Of a stretch of 64,000 bases of DNA, positions 26,837-35,100 are shown piece by piece. The DNA comes from Bdellovibrio bacteriovorus HD100 (lineage in GTDB: Bacteria > Bdellovibrionota > Bdellovibrionia > Bdellovibrionales > Bdellovibrionaceae), in the NCBI RefSeq assembly GCF_000196175.1, contig NC_005363.1:248001-312000 (forward strand). The letters run 5' to 3'. The position numbers and the translations under genes are program-made. Below the pieces are notes generated by a model that was not told where the DNA came from, searched no databases, and saw only the letters and a program-made list of their open reading frames with translations. Numbering within the stretch: position 1 is the stretch's first letter; each line of letters opens with the position of its first letter.

Positions 26837-27172
26837 ATGGCTCAACATAACGACAGTAATTCGAATGTTCTTCATCCGCACATCACGCCACTGGCAACTT
26901 ACTTCAAAGTTGCCCTGGCTTTGTTCGGTCTGACCTTCCTGACAATCATCGCCCACAACTTCAGAGCTGAATTGGGTGCTTTGGCTGCGCCAGTGGCGTT
27001 CCTGATTGCTTTGGTTAAGGCTACATTGGTCTGCCTTTGGTTCATGCACTTGAAAGACGACACCAAGATGAATCGCTTTGTCTTTGCATCTGGTTTCTTC
27101 TTCCTGGCGTTGCTGTTCGCGATCTGCGCGATCGACTTCGCGACTCGCGTTCACGAAGTCAGCCCGCTGTAA
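26837..27172 (+). CDS. coxD: Cytochrome c oxidase subunit IV
   Basis: Small 111-aa membrane protein with three hydrophobic helices (about 23-43, 50-73 and 81-105). It matches prokaryotic cytochrome oxidase subunit IV (CoxD/CtaF), with the family-like VKATLVCLWFMHLKDD. A His-rich start precedes the helices. It sits between coxC and the heme O synthase gene. Confidence 0.88.
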   Translation: MAQHNDSNSNVLHPHITPLATYFKVALALFGLTFLTIIAHNFRAELGALAAPVAFLIALVKATLVCLWFMHLKDDTKMNRFVFASGFFFLALLFAICAIDFATRVHEVSPL

Positions 27173-27179
27173 GATTATC

Positions 27180-28058
27180 GTGCTACGAATCTACGCAGAT
27201 CTTACCAAGTTTGGCATAGTCGTTTTCTCAGTCCTAGCGGGACTGGCCGGCTATGCCACTGGTTTTCAGATCGAAAATCCCTTTGATTGGAAAATCTTTT
27301 TAGAAACCCTGCTGGGGATTTATTTCCTCAGCTCGGGCTCTCTTGCGCTCAATCAGGTTCAAGACTGGAAGATCGACCAAAAAATGCCCCGTACAGCCAA
27401 GCGTCCGATCCCTTCCGGTAAAATCAAGCCGGCAGCGGCGGGTATTTTGTCGGTAGGTCTTTTGCTGGTCGGTATGAACATGCTGTTCAAGCTGGAGCCT
27501 GTGGCCGGCTGGGTGGGGTTGTTCTGCGTTTTCCTTTATAACGGTCCTTATACTTTGTGGTGGAAACGCCGTTGGGTCTTTGCGGCCGTTCCGGGGGCGA
27601 TCCCGGGGGCTTTGCCAGTGACTATCGGTTACGCGGTGGCAAATCCGGACATCTTCAACTCGGAGTCTTTGTATCTGTTCCTGATCATGTTCCTGTGGCA
27701 GATGCCGCACTTCTGGGTGCTGGCAATCCGTTACAAAGATGACTATGCAGCGGGCGGGATTCCGACTTTGCCGGTGGCTTTGGGCATGGAAAAAACCATG
27801 TTCCAGGTCGGCCTTTACACCTTAGTTTATGTGGGTGTGGCTTTGGCGGCGCCGATGTTTGTTCACGCCAGCTGGATGTTTGTTCTGCTGACGTTCCCGT
27901 TTGTGTTCAAGGTTCTGCAAGAGTTCTATCGCTACTACAAGTCCAATGGGACTGAACGTTGGCTGGCCTTCTTTATGTGGCTCAACGTTTCCATGTTAGT
28001 CTTCATCATCATCCCGGTGATTGATAAATGGAACTTCCTCTTCATTCATCATAACTAA
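27180..28058 (+). CDS. ctaB: Protoheme IX farnesyltransferase (heme O synthase)
   Basis: UbiA-family prenyltransferase of 293 aa that adds farnesyl to heme B, the first step towards the heme A/O of the oxidase. Eight or nine helices are visible. The first Asp-rich motif is NQVQDWKIDQKMPRTAKRPI and the second is AIRYKDDYAAGGIPTLPV. The GTG at 27180 was chosen because it starts directly at LRIYADLTKFGI, 7 nt after coxD; the longer in-frame extension would run through coxD in another frame. No heme A synthase (ctaA) gene is in the window. Confidence 0.95.
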   Translation: MLRIYADLTKFGIVVFSVLAGLAGYATGFQIENPFDWKIFLETLLGIYFLSSGSLALNQVQDWKIDQKMPRTAKRPIPSGKIKPAAAGILSVGLLLVGMNMLFKLEPVAGWVGLFCVFLYNGPYTLWWKRRWVFAAVPGAIPGALPVTIGYAVANPDIFNSESLYLFLIMFLWQMPHFWVLAIRYKDDYAAGGIPTLPVALGMEKTMFQVGLYTLVYVGVALAAPMFVHASWMFVLLTFPFVFKVLQEFYRYYKSNGTERWLAFFMWLNVSMLVFIIIPVIDKWNFLFIHHN

Positions 28059-28061
28059 AAG

Positions 28062-28087
28062 AAAAGGCCCGTTTCCGGGCCTTTTTT
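28062..28087. terminator. Bidirectional intrinsic terminator after ctaB
   Basis: AAAAGGCCCG and CGGGCCTTTT form a stem with a short TTTC loop and a run of six T residues. It ends the oxidase operon and, on the other strand, overlaps the end of maiA. Confidence 0.88.
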
Positions 28088-28742
28088 ATTTTTTGAATTC
28101 TTCGGGTGTATCCATCTGATTGAAGGGGTGGGCTTTCTTGAAAGCTTCCAGCTTCAGGCAGTTGTTGTTGATCTTCACCAGGGTCGGGAATTTGGTGATG
28201 TCGGCTTTGTATCTTTGAGACGTTAAAAGCTGCGGAATCAGGAAGATGTCGGCCATGGTGATTTCATCGCCGAAGCTGTAAGTTCCAGAGAACTCTTTAA
28301 GGGTTGTTTCTAGAACTTCCAAGCCCTGATAGATCCAGTGCTGGGCCCATTCGTCTTTTTGGTCCTGATCGTAGCCGTGTTTGCTGGTCAGGTACTTCAG
28401 GGTTTTCAGATTGGCCATCGGGTGCATAAAGGAATTGATCACCTCGCACACTTGGCGGATGCGGGCACGTTTGTAGGCATCTTTCGGCATCAGTGGGGTT
28501 TGTGGGAAGACCTCATCCAGATACTCGATGATGGCAAAGGATTCCGGGATGATCTTGCCGTCGTGAACCAGCGTGGGAACACCGCCCAGTGGGTTGATGG
28601 CTTTGTATTCGGGGGTCAGCTGTTCGCTCTTCAAAAGATTGATGGGCTTGTATTCAAAGGCCAGGCCCTTGTGGTGCAAAGCCAGACGAACACGGTATGA
28701 AGTGGAGCTTCGAAAATAGTTGTAAAGTACTATCGAGGACAT
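28086..28742 (-). CDS. maiA: Maleylacetoacetate isomerase (zeta-class GST)
   Basis: Glutathione-dependent isomerase of 218 aa that converts maleylacetoacetate to fumarylacetoacetate in tyrosine and homogentisate breakdown. The N-terminal thioredoxin domain begins YNYFRSSTSYRVRLALHHKG, which contains the zeta-class SSxSxRVR signature, followed by NPLGGVPTLVHDGKIIPESFAI for glutathione binding. An all-helical C-terminal domain includes GDEITMADIFLIPQL. GGAG upstream supports ATG 28742. The matching next-step enzyme lies 1.4 kb away on the other strand. Confidence 0.9.
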   Translation of the reverse strand: MSSIVLYNYFRSSTSYRVRLALHHKGLAFEYKPINLLKSEQLTPEYKAINPLGGVPTLVHDGKIIPESFAIIEYLDEVFPQTPLMPKDAYKRARIRQVCEVINSFMHPMANLKTLKYLTSKHGYDQDQKDEWAQHWIYQGLEVLETTLKEFSGTYSFGDEITMADIFLIPQLLTSQRYKADITKFPTLVKINNNCLKLEAFKKAHPFNQMDTPEEFKK

Positions 28743-28806
28743 ATACTGACTCCTATTGAGCCTCACATTTCATTCTGCTTTTGATTTTCAGTCAAAGGAC
28801 TTTTCG

Positions 28807-29532
28807 ATGCCCAATCGCTTTATCTTTTCTCTGCGTTTTTCCTCTAAAGTATTTCTGAAAATGGCAGTCCTGGCTTTTGCCATGATCGTCTTCATGACCT
28901 TATTCCGACTGAATCTCTATTTTCTTTCGGTCTTTCATGCGACTCCGGATGCGGCGTTTGTTGAAATTGCCCAGTCCTTCCTGGCCGGCTTCCGTTTTGA
29001 TCTTTTGATTTTTGGATTTCTTTTTATCCCGCTATATTTTCTGGTGATGATTCAGGCGGTTTTGCAGAAATGGCCGCGCGCAGGCTTTCTGTTTTATAAA
29101 GTCTATTTCACGATTGTCTGGTTCCTGATCTGCGCGTTGACGTTTGTGGACTTCTTCCATTTCGCGAAGTACGGAAAACGCATGTGTTTTGCGGATTACA
29201 ATTCCTGGAACATGCAAAGCTGGCTGGAACAGTTCCAGTCCATGCCGCCGAACCAGTCCTGGATCTTCTGTATCATCACAGTTCTTTTGTTCAGCCTTGG
29301 ATACATGCTGGTGAAAAGCCTTAAGTTCGGGGAGTGGAAAGACGAGTATTCTCCACAGGCCGGGTCGAAGTTTGAAGTCCTGTGGCGTGTGCTGCTTCCC
29401 CTGGTGATGATTGTTTTGGCCGCTCGTGGAACCGTTGAAGCACACCATCTGGCTTTGGAGCACAGCGAGGTGTCGCTGGATAAGGTTATAAACGAGATGG
29501 CACTAAATGCTGTGTGGTGTTTTGATAAGTAA
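28807..29532 (+). CDS. Membrane domain of an LTA-synthase/phosphoglycerol-transferase type protein, no catalytic domain
   Basis: A 241-aa protein with five hydrophobic helices (for example VFLKMAVLAFAMIVFMTLFR, FRFDLLIFGFLFIPLYFLVM and IFCIITVLLFSLGYML). The order, the FVDFFHFAKYGKR motif and the closing segment around LEHSEVSLDKVINEMALN resemble the N-terminal membrane part of LTA-synthase-like sulfatase-fold enzymes. Those continue into an extracellular catalytic domain, but here the frame stops at 29532 and the next gene is unrelated. It may be a remnant or a stand-alone membrane protein. AAAGGAC precedes ATG 28807. Confidence 0.6.
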   Translation: MPNRFIFSLRFSSKVFLKMAVLAFAMIVFMTLFRLNLYFLSVFHATPDAAFVEIAQSFLAGFRFDLLIFGFLFIPLYFLVMIQAVLQKWPRAGFLFYKVYFTIVWFLICALTFVDFFHFAKYGKRMCFADYNSWNMQSWLEQFQSMPPNQSWIFCIITVLLFSLGYMLVKSLKFGEWKDEYSPQAGSKFEVLWRVLLPLVMIVLAARGTVEAHHLALEHSEVSLDKVINEMALNAVWCFDK

Positions 29533-29586
29533 TTAAAATTATGGGACTATTTGAGGGCTTCAATGAAAGCCTTTAGGAGGATTAAA

Positions 29587-30144
29587 ATGAAAAAGTTGGC
29601 TCTAACAGTGATGGCGGTTTTGGGTATGATGTCATCCGTTGCGATGGCAGATATTGATTATGGTTTGGAAGTGGGTATTCGTCAGCAGTCCGGTGAAGTG
29701 GATTCTAATTTGGCTTCTGTAAAATCCCAAATGGGTTTCCAGTTCGGTGCAACAGCTCATTTCCCGATCTCCGGTGCATGGCACATGCGCACAGGTCTGC
29801 TTTACACTCAAAGACCGGTGATTGTTGAAACAGATGCGACTGGTGATGAAAACAAGATCAGCATGAACTATCTGGATGTTCCAGTGGCGCTTATGTACAA
29901 ATTCGAAGAATACGCAGGCGTGTTCGCCGGTGTATCTTTGGGTCTGAATCTGGACAGCGATGCTGAAGTCGGTAAGGTGAACGATGTAAAATCGCCACTG
30001 ACTCCGATCATCTTCGGTGCCAGCTTCAAATTTGCCCCGCAACTGGGCGCGACTTTGTACTATGAAACTGCCAGCGGTGACGCCGCAGACGGTCTGAAAA
30101 ACTACCGCGCGGTGGGCGCGAACTTGCAGATCACTTTTGACTAA
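29587..30144 (+). CDS. Outer-membrane beta-barrel protein
   Basis: A 185-aa protein with a signal peptide (MKKLALTVMAVLGMM, cleavage after AMA) and a small barrel of about eight strands with alternating residues, for example WHMRTGLLYTQRPVIV and FAPQLGATLYYETASG. It ends in an aromatic-containing strand, LQITFD. It looks like the OmpA/OprF-type or opacity-like porin family of small barrels. AGGAGG lies just ahead of ATG 29587, so the longer in-frame version is rejected. It is 23 nt ahead of the FAH-family gene. Confidence 0.72.
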   Translation: MKKLALTVMAVLGMMSSVAMADIDYGLEVGIRQQSGEVDSNLASVKSQMGFQFGATAHFPISGAWHMRTGLLYTQRPVIVETDATGDENKISMNYLDVPVALMYKFEEYAGVFAGVSLGLNLDSDAEVGKVNDVKSPLTPIIFGASFKFAPQLGATLYYETASGDAADGLKNYRAVGANLQITFD

Positions 30145-30167
30145 GAATTTTTTGAATAGGATACGAC

Positions 30168-31148
30168 GTGAAATTAGGTTCTCTTAAATCGTCTCAAAGC
30201 ATGGATGGTGAATTGTGTGTGATCAGCCGCGATCTGAAGACCGCGGTGAAGGCCACGGCGATTGCCCCTTCCTTGCGTGAGGCGATGGAAAAATGGTCCG
30301 AGAAAGAAGCTTCCCTGAAGAAACTTTCTGACGACTTGAATGCGGGCAAAGCGACCGGTGCATTTGCCGTTAAAGAAGGTGACTTCCATTCTGCGCTTCC
30401 GCGCACGTGGTTGTTTGCTGATGGTTCTGCTTTTATCTATCACATCAAGCTGGTGCGCATGGCGCGCAAAGCTCCACTGCCAGAGACATTGAGCACCGTT
30501 CCTTTGATGTATCAGGGCGAATGTGGCCAATTCCTGGCGCCGACCGAAGACATCCCTCAGCGTGATTTCGCGCACGGGACAGACTTTGAAGGTGAAGTGG
30601 GTGTGGTGACTGATTTCGTGCCAATGGGTGTGACACCGGACGAAGCACTGAAATACATCCGTCTGTATGTTCTGATCAATGACGTGTCTTTGCGTGGTTT
30701 GATCCCTGAAGAGCTGGCGGCGGGCTTTGGCTTCTTCCAAAGCAAGCCGGCATCAGCCCTGGCTCCGTTTGCTGTGACGGCAGACGAGCTGGGTGAAGCC
30801 TTGAAAGACGGGCGCATTCATCTGCCTCTGAACGTGAAGTACAATGGGGAATTCTTTGGTAAAGCCAATGCAGGCGCCATGCACTTCCACTTTGGTCAGT
30901 TGATTGCTCACGCAGCAAAAACCCGCAATCTGGCGGCTGGATCCGTGATCGGCAGTGGAACTGTTTCCAATGAAGATCACGCCAATGGTTCAAGCTGTCT
31001 GGCGGAAAAACGCATGATTGAGCAAATCGAGACAGGCGCGATCAAAACGCCATTTATGAAGTCCGGCGACACCGTTGAAATGGAAATGTTCAACGCTCAA
31101 GGTGAAAGCATCTTCGGACGCATCTTCCAGAAGGTGAAGGCTGTTTAA
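30168..31148 (+). CDS. Fumarylacetoacetate hydrolase-family protein
   Basis: A 326-aa FAH-fold hydrolase. The metal site and catalytic region include TDFEGEVGVVTDF (acidic ligands), LINDVSLRGL, the HFHFGQLIAHAAKTR segment and IGSGTVSN. It would cleave fumarylacetoacetate to fumarate and acetoacetate, the last step after MaiA; a different 3-oxo substrate is possible since the family is broad. The GTG at 30168 is used as start, with TAGGA upstream. It lies behind a small porin-like gene, not next to maiA, and hppD and hmgA are not in the window. Confidence 0.82.
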   Translation: MKLGSLKSSQSMDGELCVISRDLKTAVKATAIAPSLREAMEKWSEKEASLKKLSDDLNAGKATGAFAVKEGDFHSALPRTWLFADGSAFIYHIKLVRMARKAPLPETLSTVPLMYQGECGQFLAPTEDIPQRDFAHGTDFEGEVGVVTDFVPMGVTPDEALKYIRLYVLINDVSLRGLIPEELAAGFGFFQSKPASALAPFAVTADELGEALKDGRIHLPLNVKYNGEFFGKANAGAMHFHFGQLIAHAAKTRNLAAGSVIGSGTVSNEDHANGSSCLAEKRMIEQIETGAIKTPFMKSGDTVEMEMFNAQGESIFGRIFQKVKAV

Positions 31149-31157
31149 GCCTTCACC
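31133..31157. terminator. Perfect inverted repeat spanning the FAH stop codon
   Basis: GGTGAAGGC and GCCTTCACC pair perfectly (9 bp) around a 7-nt loop that contains the TAA stop of the FAH-family gene. Only a weak U-rich stretch follows. A second stem (GGCCCTT/AAGGGCC, 31168-31186) overlaps the sodC stop on the other strand. Confidence 0.5.
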
Positions 31158-31176
31158 CGTTCTTTCGGGCCCTTGC

Positions 31177-31746
31177 TTAAAGGGCCTGAATCACTCCACA
31201 CGCAATACGCGCACCAGAGTTTCCTGCCGGTTGGGATTTCAAATCATCCTTGTCCGCGTGAATCACAACCGCTTTACCGATAATGCTTTCAGCACCTGGC
31301 TTCATGGTCATGCCTTTGATAACCAAAGTTGTGATCGCCTTGGATTTATTGTCAGCAATCAGGTTCCCCATATCACCCACATGACGTCCATGACCGTCGT
31401 GACCTGCGTGAGATCCTTTGGTCGGATTGAAGTGGCCACCGGCTGAAGAAAAGTCCGCAGCAGAACAATCACCTTTTTCATGGATATGGAATCCATGAGG
31501 GCCAGGCTTAATGCCTTCAACCATGGTTTCGATTTTCATTTCGCCATCACCTTCGGTGAAGTGAATGATGCCCTTCAGTTTAGAACCTTTGATGGTCTTC
31601 AGAACCGCTTGGGCTTTTTGAGGAGCGGCTGTCGCCGTCGGGGTTGGAGTGGATTCAGCAGGGGCTGGAGCTTCCGCCTTCTTTGATTTGTACATACAAG
31701 AAGTCATCGCAACGGCCAACAAACTGACAAGCAACATTCTTTTCAT
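31177..31746 (-). CDS. sodC: Cu/Zn superoxide dismutase lipoprotein
   Basis: Periplasmic enzyme of 189 aa that converts superoxide to peroxide and oxygen. Signal peptide with lipobox MTSC (Cys17), then an Ala/Pro/Thr linker (about 24-43), then the SOD domain. Copper ligands are in GPHGFHIHEKGDC, zinc ligands in the His-rich GGHFNPTKGSHAGHDGHGRHVGDMGN, and the active-site Arg in GNSGARIACGVI. The two Cys for the structural disulfide are present. It is probably tethered to a membrane, as with other lipoprotein SodC. It converges on the FAH gene. Confidence 0.95.
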   Translation of the reverse strand: MKRMLLVSLLAVAMTSCMYKSKKAEAPAPAESTPTPTATAAPQKAQAVLKTIKGSKLKGIIHFTEGDGEMKIETMVEGIKPGPHGFHIHEKGDCSAADFSSAGGHFNPTKGSHAGHDGHGRHVGDMGNLIADNKSKAITTLVIKGMTMKPGAESIIGKAVVIHADKDDLKSQPAGNSGARIACGVIQAL

Positions 31747-31803
31747 AGGGATCCCCTTTCAGTGTTGTGCTGAATATTGTCCCTGATCCCTTAGTTGATG
31801 TCA

Positions 31804-31926
31804 TCAGCCATTCGCCAGATAGGCTATAATACCGACTACGATGAATGTGGTCAGATAGAAGTAAATTACCACACGTCCAAGGCGAATTTTCGGAGCCAGA
31901 ATAGCTCTCGTTTCAAGAGTCGTCAT
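31804..31926 (-). CDS. Small single-helix membrane protein (40 aa)
   Basis: ATG at 31926-31924 opens a 40-codon frame ending TGA at 31806-31804, with GGGAGG ideally placed upstream (about 31933-31938). The product has a basic N-terminal half (APKIRLGRV) and one hydrophobic helix about 19-38 (VVIYFYLTTFIVVGIIAYLA), so it is a likely inner-membrane small protein. A palindrome resembling a Fur box lies about 17 nt before the start. It is 57 nt ahead of sodC in the same direction. Function unknown; evidence is start signal, hydrophobic profile and context. Confidence 0.6.
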   Translation of the reverse strand: MTTLETRAILAPKIRLGRVVIYFYLTTFIVVGIIAYLANG

Positions 31927-31942
31927 AGTGACCTCCCTTTAC

Positions 31943-31959
31943 TGAGAATGATTTTCTCA
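31943..31959. promoter_or_regulatory. Fur-box-like palindrome
   Basis: TGAGAATGATTTTCTCA has outer arms TGAGAA/TTCTCA and matches the 7-1-7 Fur consensus TGATAAT-N-ATTATCA at 11 of 14 informative positions by my count. It lies just upstream of the 40-aa membrane protein and could also reach sodC. Binding by Fur or a relative such as PerR or Zur is inferred. Confidence 0.4.
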
Positions 31960-32168
31960 TGGTTCTGCGCAATCTCACCAATAGATAAAAGCTAATCACC
32001 TCATAGAGAAAATCTTATGTCTTTCCCTTGTGATTTCGAGATGAGGTTGAATACGGAACTAAGTCCAGTTTTGAGAATGAAAGCCCTTTGAGAACGTCGG
32101 CATAGGGCATCATCCAGTGACCTTCCAGAAAGCCGCAGACAAGCTTAAGAGGCAGAAGGAGTTCGCCT

Positions 32169-35100
32169 ATGATCAGCTTGTTTTTCTCTCTTCTAACCAC
32201 GGTGTCTTTTGCTCAGCAAAAGGTTCAGGTACAGACATTCACTCCACAGGGGTTTGTAAAGTCTGTCGAGCAAGTGCGGGTTGAATTCAATCAACCGATG
32301 GTCCGATTTGGCGAGATCAAACTGGATTCCCCGGTGCAGAGTTCTTGCTTTGACGCAAAAAAAGGACAGGGCCGCTGGATCGACACCAAGAACTGGGTCT
32401 TTGATTTCACCGAACCTCTGGCTGGCGGACAATCGTGTGAAGTGAAGGTCCATGCACAGACTTTCAGTTTCAACACCGGCGGGCCGCACATCAAAAACAT
32501 CTTCCCGCAAACCTACCGCGATGTGGATCCCGAGCAGAGCTTTGTGGTCTTTGTGGATTCAGCCGTAAAAACCGAATCCCTGGCTGCGGGTGTGTACTTT
32601 GTGATCGAGGGACTGGGGGACCGTGTTCCAGTGCAAGTCATCACCGGGGGCGAAGCCACGAAGACTTATCAGGCGGCGGAAAGCGAATACAGGTACGAAA
32701 AAGAGCTGTTCAAAGGGGACTATGTCGTTTTGAAAGCGCAGCGCCCATTCCCCGCCGGAGCACGTGTCAGTCTGGTGTGGTCGAAGTCGGTGCAGTCTCC
32801 TTCCGGGTATGCCTCGAAAGAAGATGAAGTTTTTGAGTTCAATGTGCGTGAGCCTTTTAAACTGTCTTTCAACTGTGATCGTGAAGCTGCGAACCGCCCA
32901 TGTGTTCCCTTGATGGGAATGCGCCTGAACTCGTCCTCCGCATTTTCGGCGAAGCTGGCGCAGGAAGTTTATATCCAGTCCGCCGACGGAAAGAAAATCA
33001 AAGCCACGAATCTGGATGCAGCTGCGGGTGGCAAAGATACGGTCAGTTATTTGGAATTCAAGGGACCTTTTGTCGCCAACAGCCAGTACACTGTTGTGAT
33101 TCCGGCAAAAATGAAAGACGAGGATGACCGTCTTTTGTCCAATCAATCTCAGTTCCCGTTAAAAGTAAAAACGGGGGAAGATCCGTCACTGCTTAAGTTT
33201 TCCTCCACTTTCGGCGTGATCGAATCCGGTCCTGAAGCCGCGATGGCTGTGACTTTGCGTCGCGTGGAAAAGTCTGTGGACACTCAGTTTGCAGGCTGGA
33301 CGGGGCAGTTGAAGGCCAATGACTTTAAGTCCGTCATCAAAGCGCTGGGCGAAGTGATGCGCAATCCTTACGGCGAAGAAGCCATGAAAAACTGGCAGGG
33401 AAAAACCACGCAGAAAATCAAAGTTGATAAGCCGGCGAAAGCCACCGACCTGGAGGTTGTGGGAATTCCTTTGAAAGCTTCGGGTTTCTATGTGGTGGAA
33501 ATGAAAAGCCCGCTCTTGGGGCAAAACCTGCTGGATCAGAAGAAACCTTTCTATGTGCGCTCGGCAGGGCTTGTGACAAACATGTCCGTGCACGTGAAGC
33601 ACACGCGCAACGAAGCCTGGGTGTGGGTGACAGAGCTTAAAACCACCAAGGTGATCGCGGGCGCGAAGGTGTCCATCTTTGATAATGCCGGAAATGTTAT
33701 TTCCGGCGCGACCACGGATGCGCGGGGTTGGGCTTCATTCAAGTTCACAAAACCTGTTGATGATTGGGCGACCGATCCGCAAAGCGGTTTTTATGGTGGC
33801 TTCTTTGCCATGGCAGAAAAAGGCGATGACTTCAGTTTCACGCACACCAGTTGGGATAAGGGCATTGAGTCCTGGCGCTTCCAGATTCGCTCAGGCGAAA
33901 CGGATTCCCCATGGCTGGGCCACGCGGTTTTGGATCGCACCTTGCTAAAGCCTGAAGAAAAGCTGTCAGCAAAGATCGTTCTGCGTAAGACCAGCCTTTC
34001 TGGCTTCTCTTTACCAGCAGGGAATGAATGGCCGACTCATCTGACGGTGGCCCATGATTCAGGACTTCAGACTTTCAAGCTGCCTCTGACCTGGAATAAA
34101 AAAACTGGCGTGGCCCTGTTAACCTGGCCGGTTCCTGCGGGTGCGAAGCTGGGCCGTTGGACCCTGACCTTGGAAAAAGACACACCAGCGATGAACATTG
34201 CCATCGGCGACGTGGCAGTGGAAAACTTCCGTGTGCCTTTAATGCAGGTAAGACTGGATGGAACAAAGCCGGTTTATGTGCAGGAAAAGAATATTCCGGT
34301 TCAGGTGTCGGGCACTTACTTTGCCGGGGGGCCTGCCGGGGAATTGCCAGTGAAGATGCGCTGGAACGTTGAGCCCGGATACTTCTCGCCACAAAATGAA
34401 GACTTCCAGGAATATGCTTTCGCCAACGGTGCTGTCAGTGAAGGTCTGTTCCGTCAGGGCGAAGAAGAGATTCAGCGTCATGTCCCGCAAAGCGGCACGC
34501 GTGATTTCAAATTGAACAAACAAGGCGTGGCCCAGGAATCCATCTCGGGGATCAAATACGCAGCAGCCCCGCAGAATCTGCGCACTGAAATTGAATACAA
34601 AGACCCGAATGGCGAAATTCAGTCCCTGAGCCGCACGTTCCCGCTGTGGTCTTCGTCCTTGGTTCTGGGGATGAAGTCCCGCGGCTGGTCCGCAACTCCG
34701 GATAAGGTGGAGTTTGATGTGGTCGCTCTGGATCTGCAGCAGCGCCCACTGAAAAATCAGAATGTTCAGGTCGATCTCTATACCAGCCGTTATTACACTC
34801 ATCGTAAGCGTCTGGTGGGTGGCTTCTATGCCTATGAAGATTTCCGTGAATACAAAAAGGTCGGCGAACTGTGTCGCGGGGTCACAGATACAAGCGGACA
34901 GTTCCTGTGTAAGGGGAAAACCAAGGTTTCCGGTTCCGTGATTGCAGTGGTGTCTGGAAAAGATGCCCAAGGCCGCACGAGCTATAGCAACGTCACTCAA
35001 TGGATTATCCGTCCCGGTGAAAATCAGTGGTTTGGATCTGAAGACAATGATCGCGCGGATCTGATTCCATTTAAGAAAACCTATGAACCCGGTGAAACCG

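Noticed and set aside
27078-27179. N-terminal extension of ctaB reaching into coxD
   Set aside because: It lies in the coding sequence of coxD in another frame and gives an Arg/Ser-rich non-membrane sequence; GTG 27180 fits the family start.
31795-31995. 66-codon plus-strand frame between sodC and the macroglobulin gene
   Set aside because: No ribosome-binding site and a composition with no clear domain; the minus-strand 40-codon frame in the same place has both a strong site and a membrane helix.
32015-32200. 61-codon minus-strand frame before the macroglobulin gene
   Set aside because: It overlaps the macroglobulin start and its ribosome-binding site and has no support of its own.
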